Positions 8,070-17,700 of a stretch of 64,000 nucleotides of DNA are shown here, piece after piece. The stretch comes from Cytophagales bacterium. GTDB lineage: Bacteria > Bacteroidota > Bacteroidia > Cytophagales > Cyclobacteriaceae. The translations under genes and the position numbers were made by a program. Positions within the stretch are counted from its first letter, which is position 1. Every line of letters begins with the position of its first letter. The notes beneath the pieces were generated by a model. The model worked only from the letters and a program-made list of their open reading frames with translations, made no database searches and had not been told where the DNA came from. The DNA lies in assembly GCA_033344775.1 (NCBI GenBank), contig JAWPMT010000005.1, positions 2,487,001 through 2,551,000 on the forward strand, given 5' to 3'.

Positions 8070-8996
8070 ATGACAAATAGCATTCTCGACGATTTTAAAA
8101 ACGCCTGGAACAAGCCAAATAACTCTCCGGCCCAGCTGATCATAATCAATGTCATTGTCTACTTGTTTCTGGCAATTTTATTGGTCTTTTCCCGGTTGGG
8201 TGGAGCACAGGGCTTTTTTGAGGTAGTATATAATCAGTTCTCTATTCCGCCGATTCTGACTGACTTCCTGATGCGTCCGTGGACGCTCTTCACCTACGGG
8301 TTCGCACATAGTCTTGGAGGAATTTTCCACATCCTGTTCAATATGCTGATTTTTTACTGGTTTTCAAGATTGATCCTCGAATATCTGGGCAATCAAAAAG
8401 TGATCAGTATCTACGTAATGGGTGTACTTGCAGGAGGATTGGCTTATCTCTTCGTGTATAATGTGATTCCTTTCTATGTTGAATCTGCTCCCAGCGTAAA
8501 AGGCATGGTAGGTGCATCTGCAGCCGTTTATGCGGTTACTGTGGCTGCTGCCACTCTGTCGCCGAACTACACTTTTTACTTGTTGTTTCTAGGTCCTGTC
8601 AAAATCAAATACATCGCAGCAGTAACCATTTTCCTTTCCTTCCTTGGATCGGTTGGTACGAATGCTGGCGGAAATATTGCTCACCTCGGAGGTGCTTTTA
8701 TTGGCTATTTGTATGTGAAGCAATTGCAAAATGGCAATGATATTGGTGGATGGGTGATCCGATTCACGGACTTTATTCAGAGTTTCTTCAAGAAACCTTC
8801 CAACATCAAAGTGACGCACCGTAGCGAAAAAGCGAAAACAGTCAAAAGCCGTCCGGTCAGAAAATCTGCTGCTAAAAGTTCAGGAGAAGCCAGTCAAGAG
8901 CAAATAGATGCGATTCTGGACAAGATCTCACAATCTGGTTACGAGAGTCTTTCGAAGGAAGAAAAGCAGCAATTGTTTAATGCGAGTAAGAAGTAG
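8070..8996 (+). CDS. Rhomboid family intramembrane serine protease (second of two)
   Basis: A 308-residue rhomboid. HSLGGIFHILFNML carries the HxxxN-type oxyanion region, VGASAAVYAV the catalytic serine and NIAHLGGAFIGY the catalytic histidine. Six membrane segments occupy about residues 20-235. A basic linker (KAKTVKSRPVRKSAAK) follows, then a short acidic helical C-terminal domain from about 275, including QIDAILDKISQSGYESLSKEE, which resembles the small domain now called DUF6576 at the end of many Bacteroidota rhomboids. It lacks the large loop of its neighbour, so the two are diverged paralogues rather than recent copies. This is the last gene of the mutL operon. Confidence 0.92.
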   Translation: MTNSILDDFKNAWNKPNNSPAQLIIINVIVYLFLAILLVFSRLGGAQGFFEVVYNQFSIPPILTDFLMRPWTLFTYGFAHSLGGIFHILFNMLIFYWFSRLILEYLGNQKVISIYVMGVLAGGLAYLFVYNVIPFYVESAPSVKGMVGASAAVYAVTVAAATLSPNYTFYLLFLGPVKIKYIAAVTIFLSFLGSVGTNAGGNIAHLGGAFIGYLYVKQLQNGNDIGGWVIRFTDFIQSFFKKPSNIKVTHRSEKAKTVKSRPVRKSAAKSSGEASQEQIDAILDKISQSGYESLSKEEKQQLFNASKK

Positions 8997-9039
8997 TTTC
9001 CTCGACGTTCTCTCCGAGTAACACTGAGGGGCATGAGAT

Positions 9040-9060
9040 TTCGACAGGCTCAATCTGACA
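9040..9060. repeat. Dispersed TTCGACA-type intergenic repeat, copy 1
   Basis: TTCGACAGGCTCA followed by ATCTGACA lies between the convergent rhomboid and rlmN genes. A related element occurs at 22732-22760, and a bare tail at 22772-22781. Elements beginning TTCGACA(A/G)GCTCAG and ending in a TGAC tail are common between genes in Bacteroidota genomes. They are usually read as small non-coding mobile or terminator-like repeats. Confidence 0.5.
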
Positions 9061-9086
9061 TGAACATCAAGGTGACCTCAAATTTT

Positions 9087-10127
9087 TCAGGAAGCTTTTG
9101 ATTTATTGGCTAGCTGGCCGCAAGCGGCATCAATGTCTTTCCCCCGGCTTCTTCGGACATTCACAATCAATCCTTTGTTTCTCAGAAAGTCTGCAAACTG
9201 ATCAATCTTATCTCCTTTGGCGTTCAGGAAGTCTGCTTCCGAAATCGGATTGTATTCAATGATGTTGATCTTAGATGGAATTTGCTTTGCAAACTGCCAT
9301 AGTTCCCGGGCATCACTGATTTCATCATTGAAATTATTGAATACGATGTACTCAAACGTGATCTTATTTCCAGTGGTACGATAGAAAGTCAACAAGGCAT
9401 CTTTTAGCGCTTCCAGTGTATTGGACTCATTGATCGGCATGATCTGATTGCGCTTATGATCATTGGCTGCATGTAGCGACAAAGCCAGATTAAACTTCAC
9501 CTGATCTTGCGCCAATTTGGTAATCATCTTGGCAATACCTGCTGTTGAAACAGTGATCCGCTTCGGAGACATGTTGAGTCCATCCTCCGCTGTAATTCGA
9601 TCAATACCCTGAAGCATATTCTTATAGTTCAACAGAGGCTCGCCCATTCCCATGAACACGATGTTGGAAAGCGGCTGATCATAATTGGTTTTGGCTTGCT
9701 GATCAATCGCCACCACCTGATCATAAATCTCTCCAGGATCAAGGTTTCTCTTCCGGTCCATGTACCCGGTTGCGCAAAACTTACAGGAAAGTGAGCAACC
9801 CACCTGTGAAGATACGCAAGCCGTCATCCGATCATCTGCTGGTATTAAGACTCCCTCAATCAACTCTTCATCGTGCAATTTGAAGGCAGACTTGATCGTA
9901 CCATCTGAGGACAATTGAGAATTGGCAACTTCCAATCCATTGATCACAAAGTCTTCTTTCAGTTTTTCTCGGAAACCCTTCGACAGGTTAGACATATCAT
10001 CAAAAGAATGGGCAGATTTCACCCACAGCCATTCCCAGATCTGTTTGGCTCTAAAAGCTTTTTCTCCAACTGACAAAACATATTCCGTAATGGAGGGTAA
10101 CGAAAGCAGACGTATGTCCTTACTCAT
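9087..10127 (-). CDS. rlmN: 23S rRNA (adenine-C2)-methyltransferase RlmN
   Basis: This 346-residue radical SAM enzyme methylates C2 of A2503 in 23S rRNA and A37 in some tRNAs. The SAM cluster motif CxxxCxxC is seen as CSLSCKFC, followed by ATGYMDRKRNL. The SAM-binding GMGEPLLNY and the C-terminal RRSRGKDIDAACGQL, whose cysteine is the likely methyl-carrying residue, are both present. Length is typical of the family. The start ATG at 10125-10127 lies seven bases from the -7-like TAACTTTG at 10133-10140 on the same strand, so the transcript may be leaderless. It is transcribed alone, divergent from dctQ and convergent with the rhomboid genes. Confidence 0.96.
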   Translation of the reverse strand: MSKDIRLLSLPSITEYVLSVGEKAFRAKQIWEWLWVKSAHSFDDMSNLSKGFREKLKEDFVINGLEVANSQLSSDGTIKSAFKLHDEELIEGVLIPADDRMTACVSSQVGCSLSCKFCATGYMDRKRNLDPGEIYDQVVAIDQQAKTNYDQPLSNIVFMGMGEPLLNYKNMLQGIDRITAEDGLNMSPKRITVSTAGIAKMITKLAQDQVKFNLALSLHAANDHKRNQIMPINESNTLEALKDALLTFYRTTGNKITFEYIVFNNFNDEISDARELWQFAKQIPSKINIIEYNPISEADFLNAKGDKIDQFADFLRNKGLIVNVRRSRGKDIDAACGQLANKSKAS

Positions 10128-10132
10128 AGGTG

Positions 10133-10200
10133 CAAAGTTAGTAGTAAAGTACCGCTGAAAAGATCTTAACCTTTGTAATCCACGGCATTAGTTAACTTTA
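10133..10200. promoter_or_regulatory. Divergent promoter region between rlmN and dctQ
   Basis: On the plus strand TTTG at 10172-10175 and TAACTTTA at 10193-10200, with a 17-base spacer, resemble a -33/-7 pair. They end nine bases before the dctQ ATG at 10210. On the minus strand a perfect TAnnTTTG (TAACTTTG, 10133-10140) sits just ahead of rlmN, but I find no matching -33 for it. Confidence 0.4.
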
Positions 10201-10209
10201 GCCGCATTC

Positions 10210-10707
10210 ATGAAGTTCATCAGCCAAATCATCAATCGCTTCAATGACCTCATTGGCCAGACCATTTCCTGGATGGCTCTGATACTGGTCTTACTAATTG
10301 TCGTCGATGTTTTTTTAAGGTATGTATTCCAGTTTTCCAGCCCTGCGGTCTTTGAATTGGAATGGCATCTTTTTGCCGCGCTGTTCTTGCTCGGTGCCGG
10401 ATGGACTTTTAAAAACGATCAGCATGTTCGTGTCGATCTGTTTTATCAAAAATTTTCAGAGAAGGGAAAAGCTGTGGTTAACCTGCTTGGAACACTTATT
10501 CTGCTATTACCTTTTTGTGTTGTCGGTTTCATTGAAAGCCTTGAATTCGCTCTCAATTCGCTGAACATTGGCGAAACGAGTCCCGACCCCGGAGGCCTTC
10601 CTGCCCGATATATCATTAAAAGCTGCATTCCAATCAGTTTTCTATTACTTGGCTTGCAAGGCATCTCCACCTTACTCACCTCCACCCTGACCCTAACCCA
10701 GAAGTAA
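10210..10707 (+). CDS. dctQ: TRAP transporter small permease DctQ
   Basis: This 165-residue protein has the four membrane helices typical of TRAP small subunits (about 14-34, 50-67, 92-110 and 137-157). Family-like stretches are WMALILVLLIVVDVFLRY and FELEWHLFAALFLLGAGW. With DctM it forms the membrane part of a sodium-driven, binding-protein-dependent importer of organic acids. Its stop codon and the dctM start are adjacent (10707), so the two are translationally coupled. No binding protein gene follows; the only one in the window is 6.7 kb away on the other strand (18705-19823). Confidence 0.9.
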   Translation: MKFISQIINRFNDLIGQTISWMALILVLLIVVDVFLRYVFQFSSPAVFELEWHLFAALFLLGAGWTFKNDQHVRVDLFYQKFSEKGKAVVNLLGTLILLLPFCVVGFIESLEFALNSLNIGETSPDPGGLPARYIIKSCIPISFLLLGLQGISTLLTSTLTLTQK

Positions 10708-12008
10708 TGCTAGAGTACCTTCCTATACTACTGTTTGCGGTCATTTTTCTGTCGATGTTATTCGGTTATCCGGTGGCTTTCACTTTAGGTGGCATTTCTA
10801 TTTTGGCCGGACTTTGGATCTTTGACATTCAGTTTTTCTATCTGCTAGCGCTCCGAGTTTACGGTATCATGAACAATTTCGTATTGTTGGCGGTCCCGCT
10901 ATTCGTATTTATGGGCATGATGCTGGAGAAATCCGGACTTGCCGAACGGCTGCTGGAAACCATGAGTTTGATATTCGGTCGCTTCAGAGGCGGTCTGGCT
11001 ATAGCTGTCATTCTGGTGGGAGGTTTGTTAGCTGCCTCCACAGGAATTGTTGGAGCAACCGTAGTAACCATGGGATTGATCAGCCTGCCCACGATGCTAA
11101 AAAAAGGCTATGGAAAAGGCATTGCAACGGGAGTCATTGCTTCCTCTGGAACCTTAGGCCAAATCATTCCTCCTTCGGTGGTATTGGTCCTCTTAGGTAG
11201 CGTATTGAATGTCTCGGTTGGAGACCTCTTTCTTGCAGCAGTCATACCAGGCGTTTCTCTTGTTTTCATATACATCTTCTATGTGTTGGTCTACGCCAAA
11301 GTAAGACCGCAGGAAGTCCCCATCGTGCCTGCCGAAGAATTGGCTGCTTTTAGAAAACAAGGCCTCAACTTCGAAATGGTAAAGACATTTTTGTTTCCGT
11401 TTCTTCTGGTCCTGGCCGTGCTGGGTTCCATTTTCGCGGGCATCGCCTCTCCAACGGAAGCAGCGGGCGTAGGAGCTTTTGGAGCCATCATTCTCACACT
11501 GATCAACAAGAAACTCAATATTAAAATCCTAAAAGAGGTAAGCCAGGAAACGACCAAAATCACCTCAATGGTGTTCATGATCCTGGTTGGAGCGACAGCT
11601 TTCTCTTTGGTCTTCCGTGGATTGGAAGGAGACCGCTATTTTCTTTCCATCATCGAGAGCTCCAACTTTTCATCCTCGCAGTTCCTATTAGTGGTCATGT
11701 TGCTGGTCTTCGTCGCTGGATTTTTCATTGACTTTATCGAAATCATCTTCATTATCGTGCCTATTGTAGCTCCGGTTTTCGTTGCTTTAGGTGTAGATCT
11801 GGTTTGGATCGGTATCTTATTAGCCATTAATCTTCAAACGTCATTCCTTACCCCACCTTTTGGATTCGCTTTATTCTACCTAAAAGGGTTAGCACCACCA
11901 GAAGTCAAAACCACGGACATCTATAAAGGCATCATCCCTTTTGTGATTATCCAACTTATTTTCCTTTTCATACTGATCCAATTCCCCCAGGTGACTGCTA
12001 TTTTCTGA
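10707..12008 (+). CDS. dctM: TRAP transporter large permease DctM
   Basis: This 433-residue protein is the transport subunit of a TRAP system, with around twelve hydrophobic segments. Family motifs include YPVAFTLGGISIL near the start, STGIVGATVVTMGLISLP and GTLGQIIPPSVVLVLLG, plus a C-terminal TSFLTPPFGFALFYLKG. TRAP large permeases use a sodium gradient and an elevator mechanism. The ATG at 10707 touches the dctQ stop. No obvious terminator was seen in the 128 bases that follow, and the next gene encodes an unrelated secreted hydrolase. Confidence 0.95.
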   Translation: MLEYLPILLFAVIFLSMLFGYPVAFTLGGISILAGLWIFDIQFFYLLALRVYGIMNNFVLLAVPLFVFMGMMLEKSGLAERLLETMSLIFGRFRGGLAIAVILVGGLLAASTGIVGATVVTMGLISLPTMLKKGYGKGIATGVIASSGTLGQIIPPSVVLVLLGSVLNVSVGDLFLAAVIPGVSLVFIYIFYVLVYAKVRPQEVPIVPAEELAAFRKQGLNFEMVKTFLFPFLLVLAVLGSIFAGIASPTEAAGVGAFGAIILTLINKKLNIKILKEVSQETTKITSMVFMILVGATAFSLVFRGLEGDRYFLSIIESSNFSSSQFLLVVMLLVFVAGFFIDFIEIIFIIVPIVAPVFVALGVDLVWIGILLAINLQTSFLTPPFGFALFYLKGLAPPEVKTTDIYKGIIPFVIIQLIFLFILIQFPQVTAIF

Positions 12009-12136
12009 CCTTGATTCCCGGTCAAAAAAATATATTGGGCTCCAACATATAACTAGCTCCGATACAAACATTACTACCTAACTTGAGAGAGGTCGTTAGT
12101 CAATATTGTAGGCACTAAGGCCAATTCACCTAATCA

Positions 12137-13213
12137 ATGACCATGAAGCATCTTAAACTATTGATCCTGCTGGTAATGATTTGTCATCTGTCCATTGCTC
12201 AAGAAGTACAGGGAGAAATCGAACAGCTGCGAAACCAGGTTGCCAATCTACGACACAGTTTTGACATTGTCCGAAAACAACTAGACGATGTACTTTGGTA
12301 CGATAAGGTTGGAGATGTAGCATATATCGATAAAGTATACCTAACTGGGCCTCCCAAAGCAGATCGTGTTGAAAAGAATAAAACGAGGCAAGGCTATGGG
12401 AATCCATTTCGTTTCCAGTCCTATGTTTTTATACCAAAAGGAATAGATCCGTCAAAAAAGTACCCACTATTGGTACTCCCTCACGGAGGTGTTCATAGCA
12501 ACTTCAACACGTACTACACACACATCATCCGTGAATTGATGGCGCAACAATACATTGTCGTGGCTGCAGAATACCGTGGTAGCACCGGCTATGGTCGCGG
12601 GTTCTATCAGTCCATTGATTATGGTGGACTAGAAGTCGAGGATGTCTATGCTTCAAGGAATTATATGGTCGAAAACTATGACATTGTAGATGAAAGTAGG
12701 ATCGGCATCTTCGGATGGAGCCATGGTGGTCTTATCACACTGATGAACATCTTCGATCATCCGAAAGACTATAAAGTGGCTTATGCTGGTGTTCCAGTTA
12801 GTGATTTGATTGCGAGGATGGGTTATAAGACGCAAGGCTACCGCGATTTGTATTCTGTGGATTATCACATCGGAAAGTCCGCTTATGCAGATGTGGAAGA
12901 ATACAAAAAACGCTCACCAGCATGGCAAGCACACAAATTAGAAACACCACTCCTTATTCATACCAATACAAATGATGCGGACGTAAATGTGTTGGAAGTC
13001 GAACATTTGATCAAGTCACTAAAAGCAGAAGGCAAAAAATTCGAGTATGAAATCTATCAAGATATTCCCGGAGGTCATTCCTTCGATCGAATTGACTCCA
13101 AAAAAGCCCAGGAAGTCCGTTTGAAGATCTACAAATTCCTCGGAGGCTACCTTAACCCACCTAAAAAATTTAACTCTGTTAAAGATCTGCGGAAAGCCGC
13201 TTATCGCTTTTGA
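12137..13213 (+). CDS. Secreted S9-type alpha/beta hydrolase (prolyl oligopeptidase-like)
   Basis: This 358-residue protein has a signal peptide (MTMKHLKLLILLVMICHLS, cleaved near IAQ), a short helical segment rich in Glu, Gln and Arg at about 25-55 that may be a coiled coil, and an alpha/beta hydrolase domain. Motifs are LPHGGVHSNF (oxyanion hole region), GWSHGG (nucleophilic Ser), NDADVN (acid Asp) and GGHSFD (His). This set and spacing match the catalytic domain of S9 prolyl oligopeptidase-like enzymes, without the beta-propeller. Peptidase or esterase activity on exported or scavenged substrates is inferred. The start could also be the second Met, two codons on. Confidence 0.85.
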   Translation: MTMKHLKLLILLVMICHLSIAQEVQGEIEQLRNQVANLRHSFDIVRKQLDDVLWYDKVGDVAYIDKVYLTGPPKADRVEKNKTRQGYGNPFRFQSYVFIPKGIDPSKKYPLLVLPHGGVHSNFNTYYTHIIRELMAQQYIVVAAEYRGSTGYGRGFYQSIDYGGLEVEDVYASRNYMVENYDIVDESRIGIFGWSHGGLITLMNIFDHPKDYKVAYAGVPVSDLIARMGYKTQGYRDLYSVDYHIGKSAYADVEEYKKRSPAWQAHKLETPLLIHTNTNDADVNVLEVEHLIKSLKAEGKKFEYEIYQDIPGGHSFDRIDSKKAQEVRLKIYKFLGGYLNPPKKFNSVKDLRKAAYRF

Positions 13214-13260
13214 ATAAAGTAACCTGACAAATACCGAGAGAAAAGAAGTCATTTAGGCAA

Positions 13261-13279
13261 ATTGACAGAAAATGTCAAT
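13261..13279. promoter_or_regulatory. Perfect palindrome upstream of the XRE-Fic gene, candidate operator
   Basis: ATTGACA, five bases GAAAA, then TGTCAAT form a perfect inverted repeat with 7-base arms, ending 12 bases before the ATG of a gene whose product begins with a helix-turn-helix domain. A partial third half-site (TTGTCAT) overlaps the start codon. Autoregulation by the encoded protein is the simplest reading. Confidence 0.5.
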
Positions 13280-13291
13280 AGTTTTATTGTC

Positions 13292-14356
13292 ATGTTTGGC
13301 GAGAAGATAAAGGCGTATCGAGAGCAACAAGGACTAAAACTCAAAGAGCTTGCTGCCAAAACCCTTATAGACCAAACCCTACTAAGCCGTTTTGAGAAAG
13401 GTTCCCGATTACCTACAGATCAGCAACTCACCGCGCTGGCCAGCGGGCTCAACACAGATCCACAAGAATTACGTGTACACTGGTTGGCGGAGAAAATTGT
13501 GAAAGTTGTTCAATATGAACCCATCGCTATCGAAGCGATGATGGTAGCCGAAGAAAGAGTTGAATATTTGTCGAGCAAAGCCGTTTTGGAATTTCCCAAA
13601 ATTTCACCTCGTATTCAAAGCAAATTGATTCAAATTGATGAGTTAAAAGCAAAGTGGCAAAGCAAGCATCCACTGGGACCTTCTCATTTGAAACGCCTTC
13701 GTGAATACTTCGATATTCAATACACTTTTGAAAGCAATCGAATCGAAGGAAATACCCTTTCACTCAGAGAGACAGACTTAATCATCAATAAAGGATTGAC
13801 GATCGGTGACAAATCCATGCAGGAACATCTGGAGGCCGTAAATCATGCAGAAGCCATCGATTATGTAGCGGATTTGGTGCTGGCTAAACTTAATTTGAAT
13901 AAAAGGAATATCCTTGATATCCATCGGCTGATCCTAAAAGGAATTGATACTGAGAATGCTGGGGTTTACCGAAAGGTACCCGTTCGAATATCCGGAAGTA
14001 CCAATGAATTGCCGCAGCCACACCGACTGGAACCCATGATGCTTGACTATTTCCAATTCTATCAATTCCATCGTAAAAGGCTACACCCTGTGATCATGGC
14101 AGCGGAGATGCACGAGCGCCTGGTAAGCATTCATCCATTTATTGATGGAAATGGAAGAACTGCCAGGTTGGTGATGAACTTAATCCTTATGCGGCATGGT
14201 TATACCAGAGCTAATATTAAGGGTTCAACAGAAAGCAGGGCCAGGTATTACGAAGCATTAGATGCCGTGCAAAGCGACGCCAACCATGAATATTTATATG
14301 AACTGGTAGTCGATGAATGCATTGAATCACTTCGAGAGCACCTTGAATTGACATAA
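13292..14356 (+). CDS. XRE-family HTH plus Fic domain protein (putative AMPylase/regulator)
   Basis: I start at the ATG at 13292; a TTG 30 bases earlier would run through the palindrome. The 354-residue protein has an N-terminal XRE-type helix-turn-helix (about 1-60, with LKELAAKTLIDQTLLSRFEKG), a linker, and a Fic domain. The Fic motif HPFIDGNGR (281-289) is complete, including the catalytic His and phosphate-binding loop. The inhibitory motif (S/T)xxxE(G/N) is seen as SNRIEG at 148-153, ahead of the core, which makes it a class II Fic protein whose activity is normally held back by that glutamate. AMPylation of a protein target is likely but the target is unknown. A DNA-binding, self-regulating role is inferred from the HTH and the upstream palindrome. 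Confidence 0.92.
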   Translation: MFGEKIKAYREQQGLKLKELAAKTLIDQTLLSRFEKGSRLPTDQQLTALASGLNTDPQELRVHWLAEKIVKVVQYEPIAIEAMMVAEERVEYLSSKAVLEFPKISPRIQSKLIQIDELKAKWQSKHPLGPSHLKRLREYFDIQYTFESNRIEGNTLSLRETDLIINKGLTIGDKSMQEHLEAVNHAEAIDYVADLVLAKLNLNKRNILDIHRLILKGIDTENAGVYRKVPVRISGSTNELPQPHRLEPMMLDYFQFYQFHRKRLHPVIMAAEMHERLVSIHPFIDGNGRTARLVMNLILMRHGYTRANIKGSTESRARYYEALDAVQSDANHEYLYELVVDECIESLREHLELT

Positions 14357-14383
14357 AGAAATAAAAGATAATATTTCAATAAG

Positions 14384-14701
14384 ATGAAAGAACTAACTGT
14401 TAAAGAACTGAAACAATTGATCGACGATGGGGCAGATTTCCAATTGGTCGATGTGCGAGAGCCCAATGAATTTGAGTTCGCGAATATCAATGGGGAATTG
14501 ATCCCTATGGGTTCTGTTCCTGAAAATGTCGACAAGTTCTCAAAAGACAAACAAGTGATTGTGCAATGCCGAAGTGGTAAGCGAAGTGCGGACGTGATCC
14601 GATTCCTGGAGCAGAATCATGGATATGACAACCTGTACAATCTGGTAGGTGGTATCCTCGCATGGTCAGATGAGATTGATTCGACGGTGCCGAAGTATTG
14701 A
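14384..14701 (+). CDS. Single-domain rhodanese-like protein
   Basis: This 105-residue cytosolic protein is one rhodanese fold: LIDDGADFQLVDVREPNEFE, then VQCRSGKRSADVI, where Cys62 is the persulfide-forming residue of the CRSGKR active-site loop, and a final NLVGGILAWSDEID. Such small rhodaneses carry sulfur from thiosulfate or cysteine desulfurases to acceptors. The gene lies 27 bases after the Fic gene in the same direction and may be co-transcribed with it, although no functional link is evident. A strong hairpin follows. Confidence 0.9.
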   Translation: MKELTVKELKQLIDDGADFQLVDVREPNEFEFANINGELIPMGSVPENVDKFSKDKQVIVQCRSGKRSADVIRFLEQNHGYDNLYNLVGGILAWSDEIDSTVPKY

Positions 14702-14730
14702 GAATGTAAGAACAAAAAATTATAAAAGAG

Positions 14731-14781
14731 ATACCGGTATTCTTTAGCCTTTTTTAAAATTAAGACTAAAGAAACCGGTAT
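14731..14781. terminator. Bidirectional hairpin between rhodanese and tricorn genes
   Basis: The left arm at 14731-14749 (ATACCGGTATTCTTTAGCC) pairs with the right arm at 14764-14781 (GACTAAAGAAACCGGTAT) over about 17 base pairs with one bulge and one mismatch. The AT-rich loop is about 14 bases. It lies between two convergent genes and suits termination from both sides. Confidence 0.6.
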
Positions 14782-14794
14782 GACGTACTCCTTC

Positions 14795-17700
14795 TTATAA
14801 ATCTCCCAACAAAGTCTCCACTGCTTTTTGTAATTGTGGATCCTCTTTTTTGGCTTTATATGCTGGTGGGTTTTCTAATTCAATGTGTGGTACGGCAGGG
14901 CCATGCTCCATGTTTTCCCCGGTTGCTTTCACATACCAGGCACGGAAAGGCATTCTTACAAATGAGCCATCAATCAATCCCATTCCCCCAGTAGAAATCA
15001 CTGCACCGAAAGTCGCTTTTCCTACTAATTTTCCAATACCCAAGTGCTTGTATGCATGGGAGAAAATCTCCGCATTAGAATAGCTACTCTCGTTGCACAA
15101 AGCCACGGAAGGCTTAGTCCAGCTTGCTAAGGGTAATCTTTCAGAGAAAGGATAGGTCTCTGCAAAATTCTTATTTTCCGCTTGCAGGTCTTTAGCAGCT
15201 CCCCTTGGAACCGTATACGCATGTTGCTCCACATTGAGAACCGCCATTAAGTAGTCGGTGGTCCAGCCTCCACCATTGTAACGTACATCGATCACAATGC
15301 CTTCTTTGCCCTGACCTGCAGCTGTTAGCTCACGCTCAAAACGCTCAAAACTGGTCCAATTCATGCCTCGAATATGCAAATAGCCCAGTCGGCCATTAGA
15401 ATATTGATCAGTCAGTCTTCTTCTTTCCTCTACCCAATCATCATACAATTCGGAATTCAAAGAACGGACTGGCCAAATGACTACATCTTCCACCTTCTTG
15501 TTTCGATCAACCTCAAGCAGTACCGGATTGTCTGAAGACGCTTTCAACAATTCATAAACATTGGTACTTGCTGTAACAGGTTCCTGATTGATGGTCTGGA
15601 TCACATCACCAACATTGAGTTTACTCTCCTCTTTATCGGCTGGGCTTCCTGACAATACACGGGTTACTTCAAATCCTTTTTTGACGTTCTTTCCCTCGAT
15701 CCCGAGCTGTCCGGTTCTTTCACGTTGCGTTTCCTTCAACTCATTGTTACTTCTGAGGCCCATATGACTGGAATTGAGCTGGCCTAACAAGTTGTTGTAG
15801 AAATATCCGAAATCTTCAGTAGTGCTGGCTTTCAAAGCCACAGGTTTATATTTCTTTTTCAAGGCTTCCCAATCCTGTCCATGGAAATTAGGATCATAAA
15901 AACCTGCATTTAAACCTCTCCAGGCCTCTTCGAAAATTTGTTCCCGCTCCGCAACGTGATCAATTGATATCTTACTAGAAACCGTCAAGTTGCTCGCCTT
16001 ATCGTCCTTGGTTTTCATAGTAACTACCTTGCCTCCGGTGGTCAGAAACAGCACTGATTCTTGCTTCTCGTCTAATCGTATTCTCCGTGGAGATTTTCCT
16101 CCTCCGTAGACTTCCTTCTTTTTCGTACCATCCCACTTGATCTTATACAGATTCCGCTCTACCGAAGCATTGGTACGGCCACTCCCATTGAGTGAATAGT
16201 AAATCCAGTTGCCAGACTTATCAAAGACCATATCACCTTCATTGCCGGAATAAGCCGTGACTTGCTCCAATCTTTGATAAATCTTTGGATCGATCTCGAT
16301 GACTACTTCAGATTCTTCATCCTTCTTTTTGTCATCCGACCCTTCTTTCTCTTCACGTTTCCAGTTTTCACGCGCCTTCTCCCAGTCCGACTTTTTCAAC
16401 CAGGCAAACCAAACGTCCTGGTCACCATTGTTACGAGAAGAAATGAAGCCCAATTTCGAGCCATCAGGACTCCAGACAGGATTCCCGTCACCTTTAGGGT
16501 GCATGCTCACATTGATCGGCTCTTCTGAATCGTCAGCTTTGTGAATGTAGATCTCCTGATTGAAGTACAGGTCTGACAAACCATAGGCAAGCCACTTGCT
16601 ATCGGGTGACCATGCGACACCATTTGGTGTGGCCCAGCCTTCTACTAACGTTTTCTTATTGGATAGCTTTCCTTCTTCAGAAATATCAGCCACGATCAGT
16701 TTGCCTCGACCTTGTCTGTAAGCAAGCTTTGATTTATCGGGTGACAATATTGGAGCAAATTCTTCTTCAGAAGTTTTGTCTATTTGTTTTACAGTTCTCC
16801 TAAACGTTTTGAAAAGGTCTTTTTCCTCTTCATCCGAAGACTCAGCCATGAACAAATCGTACTGTCCATTGCGATCTGAAGTGAAAATAAGCTTTTCATC
16901 ATTTAGCCATTTCACAGACCGATCATTTGCAGGATTATTCGTGATTCGGACGCTGCGGCTATCTTCCTTATCGTTTCTTGTTAAAAAGATTTCACCTCGA
17001 TGTACATAAGCCATGTATTTGCCATTTGGGGAAATCGCAAACTCAGATACACGATTGGAGATGGTTTTATCAGAAACCTGATCATATCTGGCATCAGATG
17101 CTACCTGAATGGAAATGCTTTGGGTTTGTCCTGAACTCAGATCATATGCAGCTACTTGATCCATGGCTTGATAAATCACCTTCTGAGCTGTGGTGCTCAA
17201 GCTGATTGAATTGATACCATTATCAGATAATTGTGTTAGCTGACTGATTTCACCTGATAGGTTGGCACGGTGTACATTATAGCGTCCTGATCGAGCAGAA
17301 AGGAACAACAATTCATTGTCATTCAGCCATAATGGGCTGAAGTCATTCCCATCGAAAGTCGTCAGTTGCTGATAAGAATCTGCATTTCGGTCCCAAACCC
17401 ATACATCACGGTTGGCAGGTCCACGGTAGGCTTCCCGGGCAATCCTACAAGTTCCTCTCACAAAAGCGACTTTACTTCCATCGGGAGACACCACCGCATC
17501 AAAACCCATGGCATCCATATATCTCGTGGGTGTTCCACCACTTGCCGAAACTTCATAAATTTCCCTGGATCGTTCGACCTGAGCATAAATTCTCCGGGTG
17601 CCGAACAAGGCATTGCCATTTTCCTGTATGCTCATCAGGTCGTCATTGCCGCTGTGAAAGGTTAACCGTGTAGGAATACCGCCTCCGGCACTCATCAAGA

